This document shows, in pieces, positions 17,269-25,822 of a stretch of 64,000 nucleotides of DNA (position 1 is its first letter; the number at the start of each line of letters is the position of its first letter). The stretch lies in NCBI RefSeq assembly GCF_936916975.1, contig NZ_CAKZGO010000006.1:243665-307664 (forward strand), read 5' to 3'. The notes beneath the pieces are model-generated. The model was given only the letters and a program-made list of their open reading frames with translations. It was not told the origin of the DNA and did no database searches. The position numbers and the translations under genes are program-made. This DNA comes from an uncultured Dongia sp. Lineage in GTDB: Bacteria; Pseudomonadota; Alphaproteobacteria; Dongiales; Dongiaceae.

Positions 17269-19233
17269 TCAGATCTCCGCTGTGGCTTTGAGGCCTTCTA
17301 GCACAGCTTCCTCTGCCGTGCGCGGGGTAAGGCAATCGCCAATAACATGAATCTCGCCGCCCCAGCCGTCCATTTCGCCCTCCAGCTCGCTCTGGCTGTC
17401 ATGGCCGAGCGAGGCTACCACCGTATCGACGCCTTCGAAGATGATCGGTTCGCCGCTGGTGGCGTGCTGGAAGTAAGCGGTGTCGCCATCGACACCGTAG
17501 AGCCTGGCATAGGGAATGATCTCGACATTCAGCTTATGGAGTTCACCCACCCAATGATCGCGGACATATTGGTGGATACGCTGGCCGGCCATGTAGCCAT
17601 CGACGCACAGGCGCACACGGCAGCCGGCGCGCGCCAGCTTTTCAGCCAACCCCATGCCGATCCAGTCGCAGCGCCAATCGGCGATGATGACGGAGCTGCC
17701 GATATTGACTTCATCGCGCAAGGCCGCCCAGGCACTGACCACATGGCCGCCTTCTACCCCTTCGATGCCGGCCTGCAATGCACTGCGTGGCCTGGCGCCG
17801 GTGGCGATGATGAGGGCGTCGGGTTTCTCCACCTCGATGAGGGCCCGTGTCACTTTCGTGCGCGTGCGGATTTCGGCGCCGCCCATCTGCACTTCACGGG
17901 TAAGATTGGTGATGATGCCGCCGAATTCGGCGCGGGAAGGGAGCATTTGTGCGAGCAACGCCTGGCCGCCAAGGCGCTCGCCTGCTTCACACAGGATCAC
18001 CTCATGACCGCGCTCGGAGGCGACCGCGGCGGCTTTCATGCCGCCAGGTCCACCGCCGGCGATGAGGATCTTCTTCTTCTTTGCGAGCGGCTTCCTCGTG
18101 CCATAGGTGAGTTCGCGGCCGGTCTCCGGATGCTGGATGCAGGAGATCGGATAGCCGAGATGGAAATGGCCGATACAGGCCTGGTTACAGCCGATGCAAG
18201 CACGAATGTCGTCGAGCTTGCCGGCCTCAGCCTTCCGCGGCATGTCAGGGTCGCAGATCATCGCGCGGGTCATGCCGATCATATCGGCAGCACCACTGGC
18301 CAAGATCTTTTCAGCATCTTGCGGCTGATTGATGCGGCCGGCGACGAAGACGGCAGCTTTCACCTTGGCTTTCACGGCCGCGGCAAAGGGCGCCACATAG
18401 CCGTTGGCAAAGGCCATCGGTGGCGCGATATGGACGGCGCCGGCAAACGTGGCCGACGAGCCGGCGATGACGTTGAAGAAATCCATCACATCGTCCAGGG
18501 CGATGATGGCGGCAAGGCTCTCGCTTTCCTGCAGGCCGTTATGGTCGTGATCGTCGCCGCTGATGCGCAGCCCGACGATCATGTCGGGGCCGACCTTGGT
18601 GCGGATCGCCTCGGCCACTTCCCGGATGAAGCGCAGGCGGTTTTCGAAGCTGCCGCCATATTCGTCGGTGCGCAGATTGGTGCGCTCATTGAGGAACTGG
18701 GCCGGCAGGTAGCCGTGACTGGCGACGATTTCGACACCATCGAGGCCCGCGCGATGGAGGCGTTCGGCAGCTGCGGCATAGCCGTCGATGATTTCCTTGA
18801 TCATGCGCTTCGACATCGGCCGCGGCATGACGTGGAAACGTTCGTTGGGCACGGCCGAGGGCGCATAGGCGACGGGTGCCGTGCCGTCCTGGCTTTCCAT
18901 GATCTCGCGGCCAGGATGGAACAGCTGGCTGAAGATCTTGGTGCCATAGGGCTTACAGGCGGCGACCACGGCCTCATAGCCCGGGATACAATCATCTGTC
19001 GTTGCCATGATGAGATGCGAGGTGTACCGCGCGGTCTCGTGGACGCCGGCCACCTGCATGATGATGAGGCCGGCGCCGCCCTCGGCCCGCGCCTTGTGAT
19101 AGGCGACCAGCGGTTCGTTCGGCACACCCCGGGTCGGCATCGTGGTGTCGTGGCCGGTCGAGAAGATCCGGTTCTTGATGCGGCAGCCGCGGATGTCGAA
19201 GGGCTGGAACAGGCGGGCGGTGTTGGTGGTCAT
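17269..19233 (-). CDS. FMN/FAD-[4Fe-4S] oxidoreductase of the 2,4-dienoyl-CoA reductase / trimethylamine dehydrogenase family
   Basis: 654 aa. An N-terminal Old-Yellow-Enzyme TIM barrel (residues 1 to about 340, with SHGYLPAQFLNERTNLRTDE and GGSFENRLRF) is followed by a Cys cluster C346-x2-C349-x3-C353-x11-C365 for [4Fe-4S] and a C-terminal Rossmann domain starting KKILIAGGGPGGMKAAA (about residue 386). Family members include 2,4-dienoyl-CoA reductase, trimethylamine and histamine dehydrogenases, and N-methylproline demethylase. The N-terminus (IFSTGHDTTM) has no obvious Cys for the cysteinyl-FMN of trimethylamine dehydrogenase. The other methylamine-type genes in the window favour a demethylase role, but this is inference. 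A long reverse-strand ORF here is only a shadow. Confidence 0.82.
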   Translation of the reverse strand: MTTNTARLFQPFDIRGCRIKNRIFSTGHDTTMPTRGVPNEPLVAYHKARAEGGAGLIIMQVAGVHETARYTSHLIMATTDDCIPGYEAVVAACKPYGTKIFSQLFHPGREIMESQDGTAPVAYAPSAVPNERFHVMPRPMSKRMIKEIIDGYAAAAERLHRAGLDGVEIVASHGYLPAQFLNERTNLRTDEYGGSFENRLRFIREVAEAIRTKVGPDMIVGLRISGDDHDHNGLQESESLAAIIALDDVMDFFNVIAGSSATFAGAVHIAPPMAFANGYVAPFAAAVKAKVKAAVFVAGRINQPQDAEKILASGAADMIGMTRAMICDPDMPRKAEAGKLDDIRACIGCNQACIGHFHLGYPISCIQHPETGRELTYGTRKPLAKKKKILIAGGGPGGMKAAAVASERGHEVILCEAGERLGGQALLAQMLPSRAEFGGIITNLTREVQMGGAEIRTRTKVTRALIEVEKPDALIIATGARPRSALQAGIEGVEGGHVVSAWAALRDEVNIGSSVIIADWRCDWIGMGLAEKLARAGCRVRLCVDGYMAGQRIHQYVRDHWVGELHKLNVEIIPYARLYGVDGDTAYFQHATSGEPIIFEGVDTVVASLGHDSQSELEGEMDGWGGEIHVIGDCLTPRTAEEAVLEGLKATAEI

Positions 19234-19416
19234 GTTCGGCTCGTTTGCTCAACTGGCGGGAACTGGCGGGGACGGTCCTGGCGAACCTATCCCGGCTGCA
19301 CACAGCTTTGAAGGCCGATCTTGCCCGGAATTGGCCCCAGACCGGCAAAACGAGGTTGACTTTGGGGGGCTTTGCCGTTGATTTGGCGCCAATCACGCTT
19401 CTCCGACGAGGTTCCC

Positions 19417-20715
19417 ATGATCCCGCGCTATTCCCGCCCCGAAATGACCAAGATCTGGGACCCGGAGAACCGGTTCCGCATCTGGTTCGAGATCGAGGCG
19501 CATGCCTGCGATGCGCTGGCGGAATTGGGCGTCATCCCCAAGGAAGCGGCGGCGGAAATCTGGGCCAAGGGGAAGTGGGAGGTCGCGCGAATCGATGAGA
19601 TCGAGCGCGAGACCAAGCACGACGTCATCGCCTTCCTGACCAATCTCGCAGAATATGTCGGCCCCTCGGCCCGGTTCGTCCATCAGGGCATGACCTCGTC
19701 GGACGTGCTGGACACCTGCCTTGCCGTGCAGCTGCGCCAGGCGGCGGATCTGCTGCTGGAAGACCTGGATCGGCTGCTGAAGGCGCTGGAGAGGCGCGCG
19801 TTCGAGCACAAGCTGACGCCGACCATCGGCCGCAGCCATGGCATCCATGCGGAGCCCACCACTTTCGGCCTCAAGCTCGCCTCGCATTACGCGGCCTTTG
19901 CGCGTGCCAAGCAGCGCCTGGTTGCCGCCCGCGACGATATCTCGACCTGCGCCATCTCGGGCGCGGTTGGCACCTATGCCAATATCGATCCCCGGGTCGA
20001 GGCGCATGTTGCGCGCAAGATGGAGCTGAAGGTCGAGCCGGTCTCGACCCAGGTCATCCCGCGCGACCGTCATGCCATGTTCTTTGCGGTGCTGGGTGTG
20101 ATCGCGAGTTCGGTCGAGAATCTCTCGATCGAGGTGCGGCATCTGCAGCGATCGGAAGTGCGTGAGGCGGAGGAGTTCTTCTCGCCGGGGCAGAAGGGCT
20201 CCAGCGCCATGCCGCATAAGCGCAACCCGGTCTTGTCCGAGAATCTGACGGGCCTTGCCCGCGTCGTGCGGGCGGCGGTCAATCCGGCGCTTGAGAACGT
20301 GGCGCTGTGGCATGAGCGGGATATCAGCCACTCCTCGGTCGAGCGCGTGTTCGGGCCGGATGCCACCATCACGCTCGACTTCGCCCTCAACCGCCTCGTC
20401 GGCCTGGTCGACAAGTGGATCATCTATCCTGAGGCGATGCAGGCCAATCTCGACCGCTATAGCGGGCTCGTACATTCGCAGCGCGTGCTGCTGGCACTGA
20501 CGCAGGCGGGGATGAGTCGCGAGGATTCCTATCAGGCCGTGCAGCGCAATGCGATGAAGGTGTGGCTGGAGGGAAAAGACTTCCTGACCGAACTCAAAGC
20601 CGATGCCGAGGTCACCAAGCTGCTGACGCCGGCGCAGATTGAGGTCTGTTTCGACCTCGATTATCATTTCAAGCATGTCGATGACATCTTCCAGCGCGTC
20701 TTCGGCCGCTCTTGA
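19417..20715 (+). CDS. purB: Adenylosuccinate lyase
   Basis: 432 aa. The fumarase/aspartase superfamily signature [12 protein letters not shown] lies near residues 261-273, with [13 protein letters not shown] and [14 protein letters not shown] upstream. The enzyme cleaves SAICAR to AICAR and adenylosuccinate to AMP, releasing fumarate, in purine synthesis. The N-terminus [10 protein letters not shown] fits the bacterial short-form family; the ATG at 19417 is chosen and an upstream in-frame start would add 15 unrelated residues. purC, purS, purQ and purL lie about 5 kb downstream in the same direction, and the genes between are unrelated. Confidence 0.95.
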   Translation: MIPRYSRPEMTKIWDPENRFRIWFEIEAHACDALAELGVIPKEAAAEIWAKGKWEVARIDEIERETKHDVIAFLTNLAEYVGPSARFVHQGMTSSDVLDTCLAVQLRQAADLLLEDLDRLLKALERRAFEHKLTPTIGRSHGIHAEPTTFGLKLASHYAAFARAKQRLVAARDDISTCAISGAVGTYANIDPRVEAHVARKMELKVEPVSTQVIPRDRHAMFFAVLGVIASSVENLSIEVRHLQRSEVREAEEFFSPGQKGSSAMPHKRNPVLSENLTGLARVVRAAVNPALENVALWHERDISHSSVERVFGPDATITLDFALNRLVGLVDKWIIYPEAMQANLDRYSGLVHSQRVLLALTQAGMSREDSYQAVQRNAMKVWLEGKDFLTELKADAEVTKLLTPAQIEVCFDLDYHFKHVDDIFQRVFGRS

Positions 20716-21532
20716 AACCCTGATCGGTTTTTGTGCGGCACATCCGGTACCAGATACCGACGCGCCGCGCTTCCTCGGCCGGCTGAATACCGGACCGCAG
20801 GCGATCATCGATTGGCGTGAGCGCGGTGTGGTCGCGGTGTTGCTCGATTCTGTCATGGGCGGCAACAAGACGGTGCCGTTCGAGATCTGCGGCCTGGCGA
20901 GCGTCAGCCTGCCGTCGGTTCTCGCGGAAGATCTTCTGCACGAACTTGCCCGCCGCGCACCGATGTTGGGGGCGCGTGCCAACGAATTGGCCTTCACGCC
21001 GATCTGGCGGCCCCACAAACAACTAGCCCAGTCCCTCGGCTATGCGCACTCCTACAGCGACTGCGACATGAGTTGCCGCAACGCAGAATGGGGGCCGGAT
21101 GCGCCACTGCCGCAGGGGGCCTTCTGGACTGATGCCGCGCCGGATTGGATAGAGGCCTATATCGAGGTGCTGACCACAGGCTTCGCGGACGTACCGGGTG
21201 CCTTCGTGCCGCGGCCGGAGGAGATCCGCCGCTATCTGGCGCAGTCGAACATCCGCGCACGCATCCTGATCGAAGATGATCGCGCCATCGGGCTGCTGCG
21301 CTATACCGAACCGGACAACTATATCAACGCTGTGGTACGTGCCGGCGGGCAGAGTGGGCGCGGCATCGGCCGCCTAATCATGGATGAGGCCCGGCGCTGC
21401 CTGACGCAAAACGGAAACGCGCCGCCGATGACGCTGACGGTGGTGGATACGAATACAGCGGCGATAGAGCTCTATCGCCGCTGTAATTTCGAGATCGACA
21501 GGGAAGTGACGGTGTTGATCCGCCGCTTCTGA
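20675..21532 (+). CDS. GNAT-family N-acetyltransferase (start overlaps purB)
   Basis: About 285 aa. The C-terminal half is a GNAT fold with the acetyl-CoA loop GGQSGRGIGRLIMDEA and the terminal strand NTAAIELYRRCNFEI. The N-terminal half (to about residue 130) is not recognisable. No start codon exists between the purB stop at 20715 and the first conserved-looking residues, so the start must lie inside the purB 3' end: ATG 20675 or ATG 20681, neither with a convincing ribosome-binding site. Translation is probably coupled to purB. The substrate is unknown. Confidence 0.7.
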   Translation: MSMTSSSASSAALETLIGFCAAHPVPDTDAPRFLGRLNTGPQAIIDWRERGVVAVLLDSVMGGNKTVPFEICGLASVSLPSVLAEDLLHELARRAPMLGARANELAFTPIWRPHKQLAQSLGYAHSYSDCDMSCRNAEWGPDAPLPQGAFWTDAAPDWIEAYIEVLTTGFADVPGAFVPRPEEIRRYLAQSNIRARILIEDDRAIGLLRYTEPDNYINAVVRAGGQSGRGIGRLIMDEARRCLTQNGNAPPMTLTVVDTNTAAIELYRRCNFEIDREVTVLIRRF

Positions 21533-21536
21533 CGGA

Positions 21537-21866
21537 TCAGAGCTTCACTTCAGTCATGATCTGCTGCTTGGCCGTCGCCAGCAACTCGTCCATGTGCTTG
21601 CGCAGACGGTGCTCGCTCATCTCGACGTTCTTGGCCTTGAAGTCGCCCAGAACCTTCAGCAGCACGTCATGATCGCCCGGCGTGTCGAAGTCGGAAGCCA
21701 CCACGCTCTTGGCATAGACCTCTGCTTCGGCGCCGTCGATGCCGAGGAGTTGTGCCGCCCAAAGACCCAATAGCTTGTTACGGCGATTGGTAACTCTGAA
21801 CTCCAACTCCTTGTCATGCTTGAACTTGTTCTCGAAGGCGGATTCGCGCTCGTCGAAAGTGGTCAT
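21537..21866 (-). CDS. F1-ATPase inhibitor zeta-subunit family protein (DUF1476)
   Basis: 109 aa, helical and charged. It begins MTTFDERESAFENKFKHDKE and contains NRRNKLLGLWAAQLLG, the hallmark of the alphaproteobacterial zeta inhibitor of F1F0-ATP synthase, studied in Paracoccus denitrificans, which blocks ATP hydrolysis through its N-terminal segment. ATG 21866 is chosen; an upstream extension to 21974 is not family-like. It is encoded away from the atp operons, as is common. The gene ends 4 nt from the convergent GNAT gene. Confidence 0.85.
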   Translation of the reverse strand: MTTFDERESAFENKFKHDKELEFRVTNRRNKLLGLWAAQLLGIDGAEAEVYAKSVVASDFDTPGDHDVLLKVLGDFKAKNVEMSEHRLRKHMDELLATAKQQIMTEVKL

Positions 21867-22002
21867 ACCCGTGCAATCCCTTGACTGGTTCTTTGGCGGA
21901 GGAAACTCGCTTGAAAAATGGTTGGCCCTAGCCCTCCAGTCAAGTCTAATAGGGCGAGTTTCGTCGACTGACAACTTTCACCGTCTATTGCCGGTTGGGC
22001 CC

Positions 22003-22752
22003 ATGTGCAGCGTCATCATCCTTTCCCGACCGGACCATGATTGGCCGATCCTCATCGCTAGCAATCGCGACGAGATGCATGAGCGGCCCTGGGATCCGCC
22101 GGGGCGGCACTGGCCGGATCGGCCCGATGTGGTGGCGGGGCGCGACAAATTGGCTGGCGGTTCCTGGCTCGGCATGAATGATTTCGGCGTGGTGGCCGGC
22201 ATTCTCAATCGCCGCAACACGCTGGGGCCGCAGGAAGGCAAGCGCTCACGTGGCGAGCTGGTGCTGGACGCGCTTGATTTCGCCGATGCTGAAGCGGCTG
22301 TCGCCATGCTGCAGGAGTTGGATGCCAAGGCCTATCGCCCGTTCAACATGGTGGTGGCCGACAATACACATGCCTATTGGCTGCGGAATACCGGCCAGGA
22401 AATCGAGGCGCAGCCGCTGTTGCCGGGGCTTTCCATGATCACCGCAATGGACCTCAACGACATGGAGAGCGCGCGGACGCGGCATTACCTGCCGCGCTGG
22501 CAGGCGGCCGAGGCGCCGGATCCGGGGGCCGGCAAATGGGAATCCTGGGTCGAAGTGCTGCAGTCGCGCGAGTATGGGCCGGGGGGCGATGTCTTCGACG
22601 CCATGCATATTGTCTCCAACACCGGCTTCGGGACAATCTCCTCGTCGCTGATGGCATTGCCCTCGGTCAACCATTCCGACCTGCTGCCGCGTTGGCGTTT
22701 CCTAGGTGGGCGGCCTGAGACGATTTCCTGGATCGATGTCGATTTGAGCTGA
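22003..22752 (+). CDS. NRDE-family protein (TANGO2-like)
   Basis: 249 aa. It starts MCSVIILSRPDHDWPILIAS and has the defining N-R-D-E motif directly after (about residues 21-24), followed by a GGSWLGMNDFGVVAGILNRR segment. The family spans bacteria and eukaryotes (TANGO2), and its biochemical role is unsettled; an N-terminal Cys2 suggests an Ntn-hydrolase-like fold. The gene is divergent from the ATPase inhibitor and is followed 76 nt later by the zinc operon, whose Zur box lies in the gap. Confidence 0.8.
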   Translation: MCSVIILSRPDHDWPILIASNRDEMHERPWDPPGRHWPDRPDVVAGRDKLAGGSWLGMNDFGVVAGILNRRNTLGPQEGKRSRGELVLDALDFADAEAAVAMLQELDAKAYRPFNMVVADNTHAYWLRNTGQEIEAQPLLPGLSMITAMDLNDMESARTRHYLPRWQAAEAPDPGAGKWESWVEVLQSREYGPGGDVFDAMHIVSNTGFGTISSSLMALPSVNHSDLLPRWRFLGGRPETISWIDVDLS

Positions 22753-22795
22753 TGCGGGCGTTTCGGCTTGCCGCCCGGATCGTTCGTTGCTATGA

Positions 22796-22812
22796 ATGTT
22801 ATAGTATAACAT
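22796..22812. promoter_or_regulatory. Zur box upstream of the zinc-uptake operon
   Basis: ATGTTATAGTATAACAT is a perfect palindrome with one central base. It matches the core of the well-known Zur operator (GTTATANTATAAC). It ends 16 nt before the znuA start and contains a TATAGT hexamer that could serve as the -10 box, so zinc-loaded Zur would block transcription. Confidence 0.85.
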
Positions 22813-22828
22813 ATCATGTGAGACGAAA

Positions 22829-23782
22829 ATGCAGTCCAAATGGTCATTTGCGCTTCTGTTTTTAGTCGGCCTAGCGCTGGTCTCGGCCAGCGGCTTCCCG
22901 GCGAAAGCGGAGGAAAAACTGCCGGTGGTGGCGACTTTCAGCATTCTTGGCGATCTCACGCAGAAGATCGGCGGGAACGCCATTTCGCTGACCACCCTGG
23001 TCGGGCCCAACGAGGACGCCCATGCCTTCGATCCCACCGCGGATGCGCAGCGCGCGGTCGCGGGAGCTAAGGTGCTGGTGGTGAATGGGCTTGGTTTCGA
23101 GCCTTGGCTCGACCGGCTGGTCGATGCCGCAGCCTTTCGCGGCAAGCTGGTCGAGGCGACCAGCGGGATAACGCCTTTGGCCTGGACGGGCGAGGAGGAG
23201 GGGCATGACCACGAAGCCGAAGGCGAGGCGCATGAAGGCGAAGAACACGTCCACGACGCGGTCGACCCGCATGCCTTCCAGGACCCCAAACTGGTGCTGA
23301 CCTATATCGAGAATATCGCTGCGGGCCTGGAAGAAGCGGCACCCTCCCATGCTGCAGAGTTCCGCAAGAATGCCGACACGTTGAAGCAGGAATTCCGCGC
23401 GCTCGATGCGGAGCTGACCGCGACGCTTGGCAAGCTACCGGCAGCACAGAAGCGTATCCTGACCTCGCACGATGCCTTCCAGTATTTCGGTCACGCCTAT
23501 GGCATCGAATTCATTGGTGTTCAGGGCGTCAGCACCGAAGCGGAGCCCTCAGCACAGGACCTCAAGCACATTGTCGAACAGATCCAGTCGGGCAAGATCA
23601 AAGCCGTGTTCATTGAAAACATGAATGATCCGCGCTTCATCGAGACGCTCGCAGCCGATACGGGTATCAAGGTCGGCGGCGATCTTTATTCGGATGCATT
23701 GTCGGCCGAAGACGGCCCGGCCAGCGACCTCTTGTCGCTCTTCCGTCATAACCAAAAGGAATTGATCAAAGCCCTGCAATAA
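22829..23782 (+). CDS. znuA: Zinc ABC transporter periplasmic substrate-binding protein, ZnuA-like
   Basis: 317 aa with an N-terminal signal peptide (cleavage likely after FPAKA). It belongs to the metal-binding cluster A-I family: VVATFSILGDLTQKIGG at the start, an acidic His-rich loop at about residues 120-148 (GHDHEAEGEAHEGEEHVHD) followed by DPHAFQDP, LTSHDAFQYF, and a C-terminal ENMNDPRF strand. The His-rich loop is typical of zinc rather than manganese members. It is the first gene behind a Zur box. No znuB or znuC follows; the operon continues with a Tat protein and ZevAB-like genes, so the partner permease must be elsewhere, or the protein feeds another route. Confidence 0.9.
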   Translation: MQSKWSFALLFLVGLALVSASGFPAKAEEKLPVVATFSILGDLTQKIGGNAISLTTLVGPNEDAHAFDPTADAQRAVAGAKVLVVNGLGFEPWLDRLVDAAAFRGKLVEATSGITPLAWTGEEEGHDHEAEGEAHEGEEHVHDAVDPHAFQDPKLVLTYIENIAAGLEEAAPSHAAEFRKNADTLKQEFRALDAELTATLGKLPAAQKRILTSHDAFQYFGHAYGIEFIGVQGVSTEAEPSAQDLKHIVEQIQSGKIKAVFIENMNDPRFIETLAADTGIKVGGDLYSDALSAEDGPASDLLSLFRHNQKELIKALQ

Positions 23783-23819
23783 CATAGCGTTCGGGCACAC
23801 GAAGTTCTGGGAGCAGGCC

Positions 23820-24110
23820 ATGTTGTCGAGACGGGATATTCTGCTGGGCGCCGCGGCCGGGACGTCCGTGGTAGCTATTGGCGGGGTGCGCGCGATGGCA
23901 CTCTCCAGCGAACCGATGGCGCCCGAGGACCTCAAGGCCTTTGCCTTGGGTTGCGGCGGTGTCGCCTCTCATCAGCAATTGATCGCCGATGCCAAATGGC
24001 TGCTCAATGACGAAATCAAACGTGGCGTGAAGACGGCGGTCGATACCGAGGTTGTCGTTTGCCCACTGTGCCATTGTTCCATGCAGGTCACCTCCGACAT
24101 CAGCTTTTAA
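23820..24110 (+). CDS. Small Tat-exported Cys/His protein in the zinc operon
   Basis: 96 aa, not recognised. The N-terminus MLSRRDILLGAAAGTSVVAI is a twin-arginine signal (SRRDIL), so the mature protein of about 65-70 residues should be exported folded. Near the C-terminus it has the metal-site-like motif CPLCHC (residues about 81-86) plus one more Cys (GCGG). It starts 37 nt after znuA with a GGGAG site and ends 6 nt before the DUF1007 gene, so it is an internal operon member under Zur control. A periplasmic zinc-binding or delivery role is inferred from context only. Confidence 0.65.
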   Translation: MLSRRDILLGAAAGTSVVAIGGVRAMALSSEPMAPEDLKAFALGCGGVASHQQLIADAKWLLNDEIKRGVKTAVDTEVVVCPLCHCSMQVTSDISF

Positions 24111-24116
24111 AGCACG

Positions 24117-24701
24117 ATGCGCGTCCTCGTCTGGCTCGTGGCATTGATAGCAATGGCGATTCCGCATGCCGCCATGGCGCACCCGCATGTCTTCATCGAT
24201 AACCGCGTGACGCTATTGTTTGCCGATGGTGCGGTCACAGGTTTTCGCACGGAATGGCGCTTTGACGAGATATTCACCGAGGATCTGGTGGCCCAGTACG
24301 ACGCAGACGGGGACGGCGCATTCAGCCCATCGGAGAGCAAGCAGGTGAGGGATGGAACGCTGCCCAATCTGAAGGGCTTTCACTATTTCACCTATGTCTA
24401 TTTCGACGGCAAAGATCTGGGCGAACTCGAACCGGCAGACTTTGCGGCTGATATCGTCGATGGCGCGGCGCGATTTGTGTTCACCTACGCGCTGCCAAAG
24501 CCGGTTGATCCGCATCAACGCAAGCTCGCGATCTCGATCTACGACAGCGAATATTATGTCGAGGTGTTAATGGCGGAGAAGAATCCGCTGGCGATCGAGG
24601 GTGAGGCCGGCGGCTGCCAGGCGACGGTTGCCGATGATCCCGATCACGCCTATTACGGCGGCTTCGTCATTCCTCAGGTTGTTGCGGTCGCCTGCCCATG
24701 A
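24117..24701 (+). CDS. zevA: DUF1007 periplasmic protein, ZevA-like
   Basis: 194 aa. A signal peptide ends at PHAAMA, and the mature N-terminus begins HPHVFIDNRV, the HPH-x-F pattern of the DUF1007 family. ZevA of Haemophilus influenzae, which works with ZevB in zinc acquisition, belongs here. The new N-terminal His residues are a plausible metal site. An EF-hand-like segment (DADGDGAFSPSESK) is also visible. It overlaps the downstream NicO gene by 4 nt (ATGA), which indicates translational coupling. Confidence 0.8.
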   Translation: MRVLVWLVALIAMAIPHAAMAHPHVFIDNRVTLLFADGAVTGFRTEWRFDEIFTEDLVAQYDADGDGAFSPSESKQVRDGTLPNLKGFHYFTYVYFDGKDLGELEPADFAADIVDGAARFVFTYALPKPVDPHQRKLAISIYDSEYYVEVLMAEKNPLAIEGEAGGCQATVADDPDHAYYGGFVIPQVVAVACP

Positions 24702-25660
24702 GACTTATCGCGATCTTCGCCTGCCTGCTCTTTGCGGTCTTGATGCTGTCGACGGCCTCGGCCCAGGAAAGTGCGTCGCCCTTTACCAGCAACCCATCCG
24801 CCGCCACTGTCGACGCCGCAGCGCCGGAAGCGAGCCCGGGCGTGTTCACGACGGTCGGCCGCACCTTTGTGACGCTGCAGCGTGACGTCAATCGGGCGAT
24901 CAATGCGCGCCTGATGGCGATCAAGCGTGGCGAGGACAAAGGAGCCCTTCTGGGCGGCCTGCTGGTCGCATTCCTCTATGGCGTATTCCATGCCCTGGGG
25001 CCAGGCCATGGCAAAGCGGTCGTCATTGGCTATTTTCTGGGAAGGGCGGCCCGGCCCTGGCGTGGCGTCGGCATGGCGGCCTGGATCGCTGCCAGCCATG
25101 TGCTGGGGGCAGTGGTGATAGTGGGCATTGCCCATGTCATCCTGTCGCGAAGTCTGGTGTCGCCGACCAACGAGTTCCTGTGGCTGCGTCTCGCCAGCTA
25201 TGGCGCCATCGTCCTGGTCGGCCTGTTCATGTTGCGCGAATGGGCGCGTGGCGGACATCACCAACATGGGCACGACCACAACCACGGGCACGATCATAGC
25301 CATGCCTGCCATGTCGGCGATACGACCTGGCTAGATCGGCGGGCGCCTATGGAGCAGCGGCTGCTGGCACTGGCGGCAGGCTTTGTGCCCTGTTCGGGCG
25401 CGATTCTGATCCTGCTCTTCACCATGGCGAACAATCTGATCGTCGCGGGGATCGCGATGGCGGGGGCGATCGCTTTCGGCATGGGTCTGACGCTCGCTGG
25501 CCTCGGTATTGCCAGTATCCTGCTGCGCCAACAGGTGGCGCTGCGGCTGCCGGAAGGTGGCCGCGCTGGCCGGTGGCTGGCCCTCGCGGGTCCGGTTTTT
25601 GTGATCGGCATCGGCAGCATTCTGCTGGTAGGTAGTCTGGTGACGCATATCGCACCCTAA
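24698..25660 (+). CDS. zevB: NicO/RcnA-type membrane metal transporter, ZevB-like
   Basis: 320 aa with a signal-like first helix and about six further membrane segments. Key motifs are FHALGPGHGKAVVIGYFLG (about residues 98-116), a His-rich cytoplasmic loop (HHQHGHDHNHGHDHSHACH, about 184-204) and FVPCSGAILILLF. NicO proteins move nickel or cobalt, but those paired with DUF1007 behind Zur boxes are implicated in zinc (ZevB). Last gene of the operon; no obvious terminator follows within 160 nt. Confidence 0.82.
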   Translation: MRLIAIFACLLFAVLMLSTASAQESASPFTSNPSAATVDAAAPEASPGVFTTVGRTFVTLQRDVNRAINARLMAIKRGEDKGALLGGLLVAFLYGVFHALGPGHGKAVVIGYFLGRAARPWRGVGMAAWIAASHVLGAVVIVGIAHVILSRSLVSPTNEFLWLRLASYGAIVLVGLFMLREWARGGHHQHGHDHNHGHDHSHACHVGDTTWLDRRAPMEQRLLALAAGFVPCSGAILILLFTMANNLIVAGIAMAGAIAFGMGLTLAGLGIASILLRQQVALRLPEGGRAGRWLALAGPVFVIGIGSILLVGSLVTHIAP

Positions 25661-25721
25661 TAGGTTGCTGTGGAACGATAATTTCATCAATTCGCCGAGT
25701 GGCTCGGATGGGCCGCTGTCA

Positions 25722-25750
25722 TTGTATTGCCGGGCCCATGCTGCTAGAAG
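25722..25750 (+). promoter_or_regulatory. Possible sigma70-type promoter for purC
   Basis: TTGTAT (25722-25727) and TAGAAG (25745-25750) are separated by 17 nt and lie 70-100 nt upstream of purC. The hexamers are weak matches to consensus, so this is a candidate only. Confidence 0.25.
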
Positions 25751-25822
25751 AAGGCCGAATCTCGATAGCGCGGCGGACATGAGTCGACCCGTCTGCGTCG
25801 AGTAGCATTGGAGAACCCCAAA

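Noticed and set aside
17347..19311. A 654-codon plus-strand open frame opposite the flavin oxidoreductase
   Set aside because: It is antisense to a gene with intact FMN, FeS and Rossmann motifs. Its translation has biased composition and no domain, as expected for a GC-rich antisense shadow.
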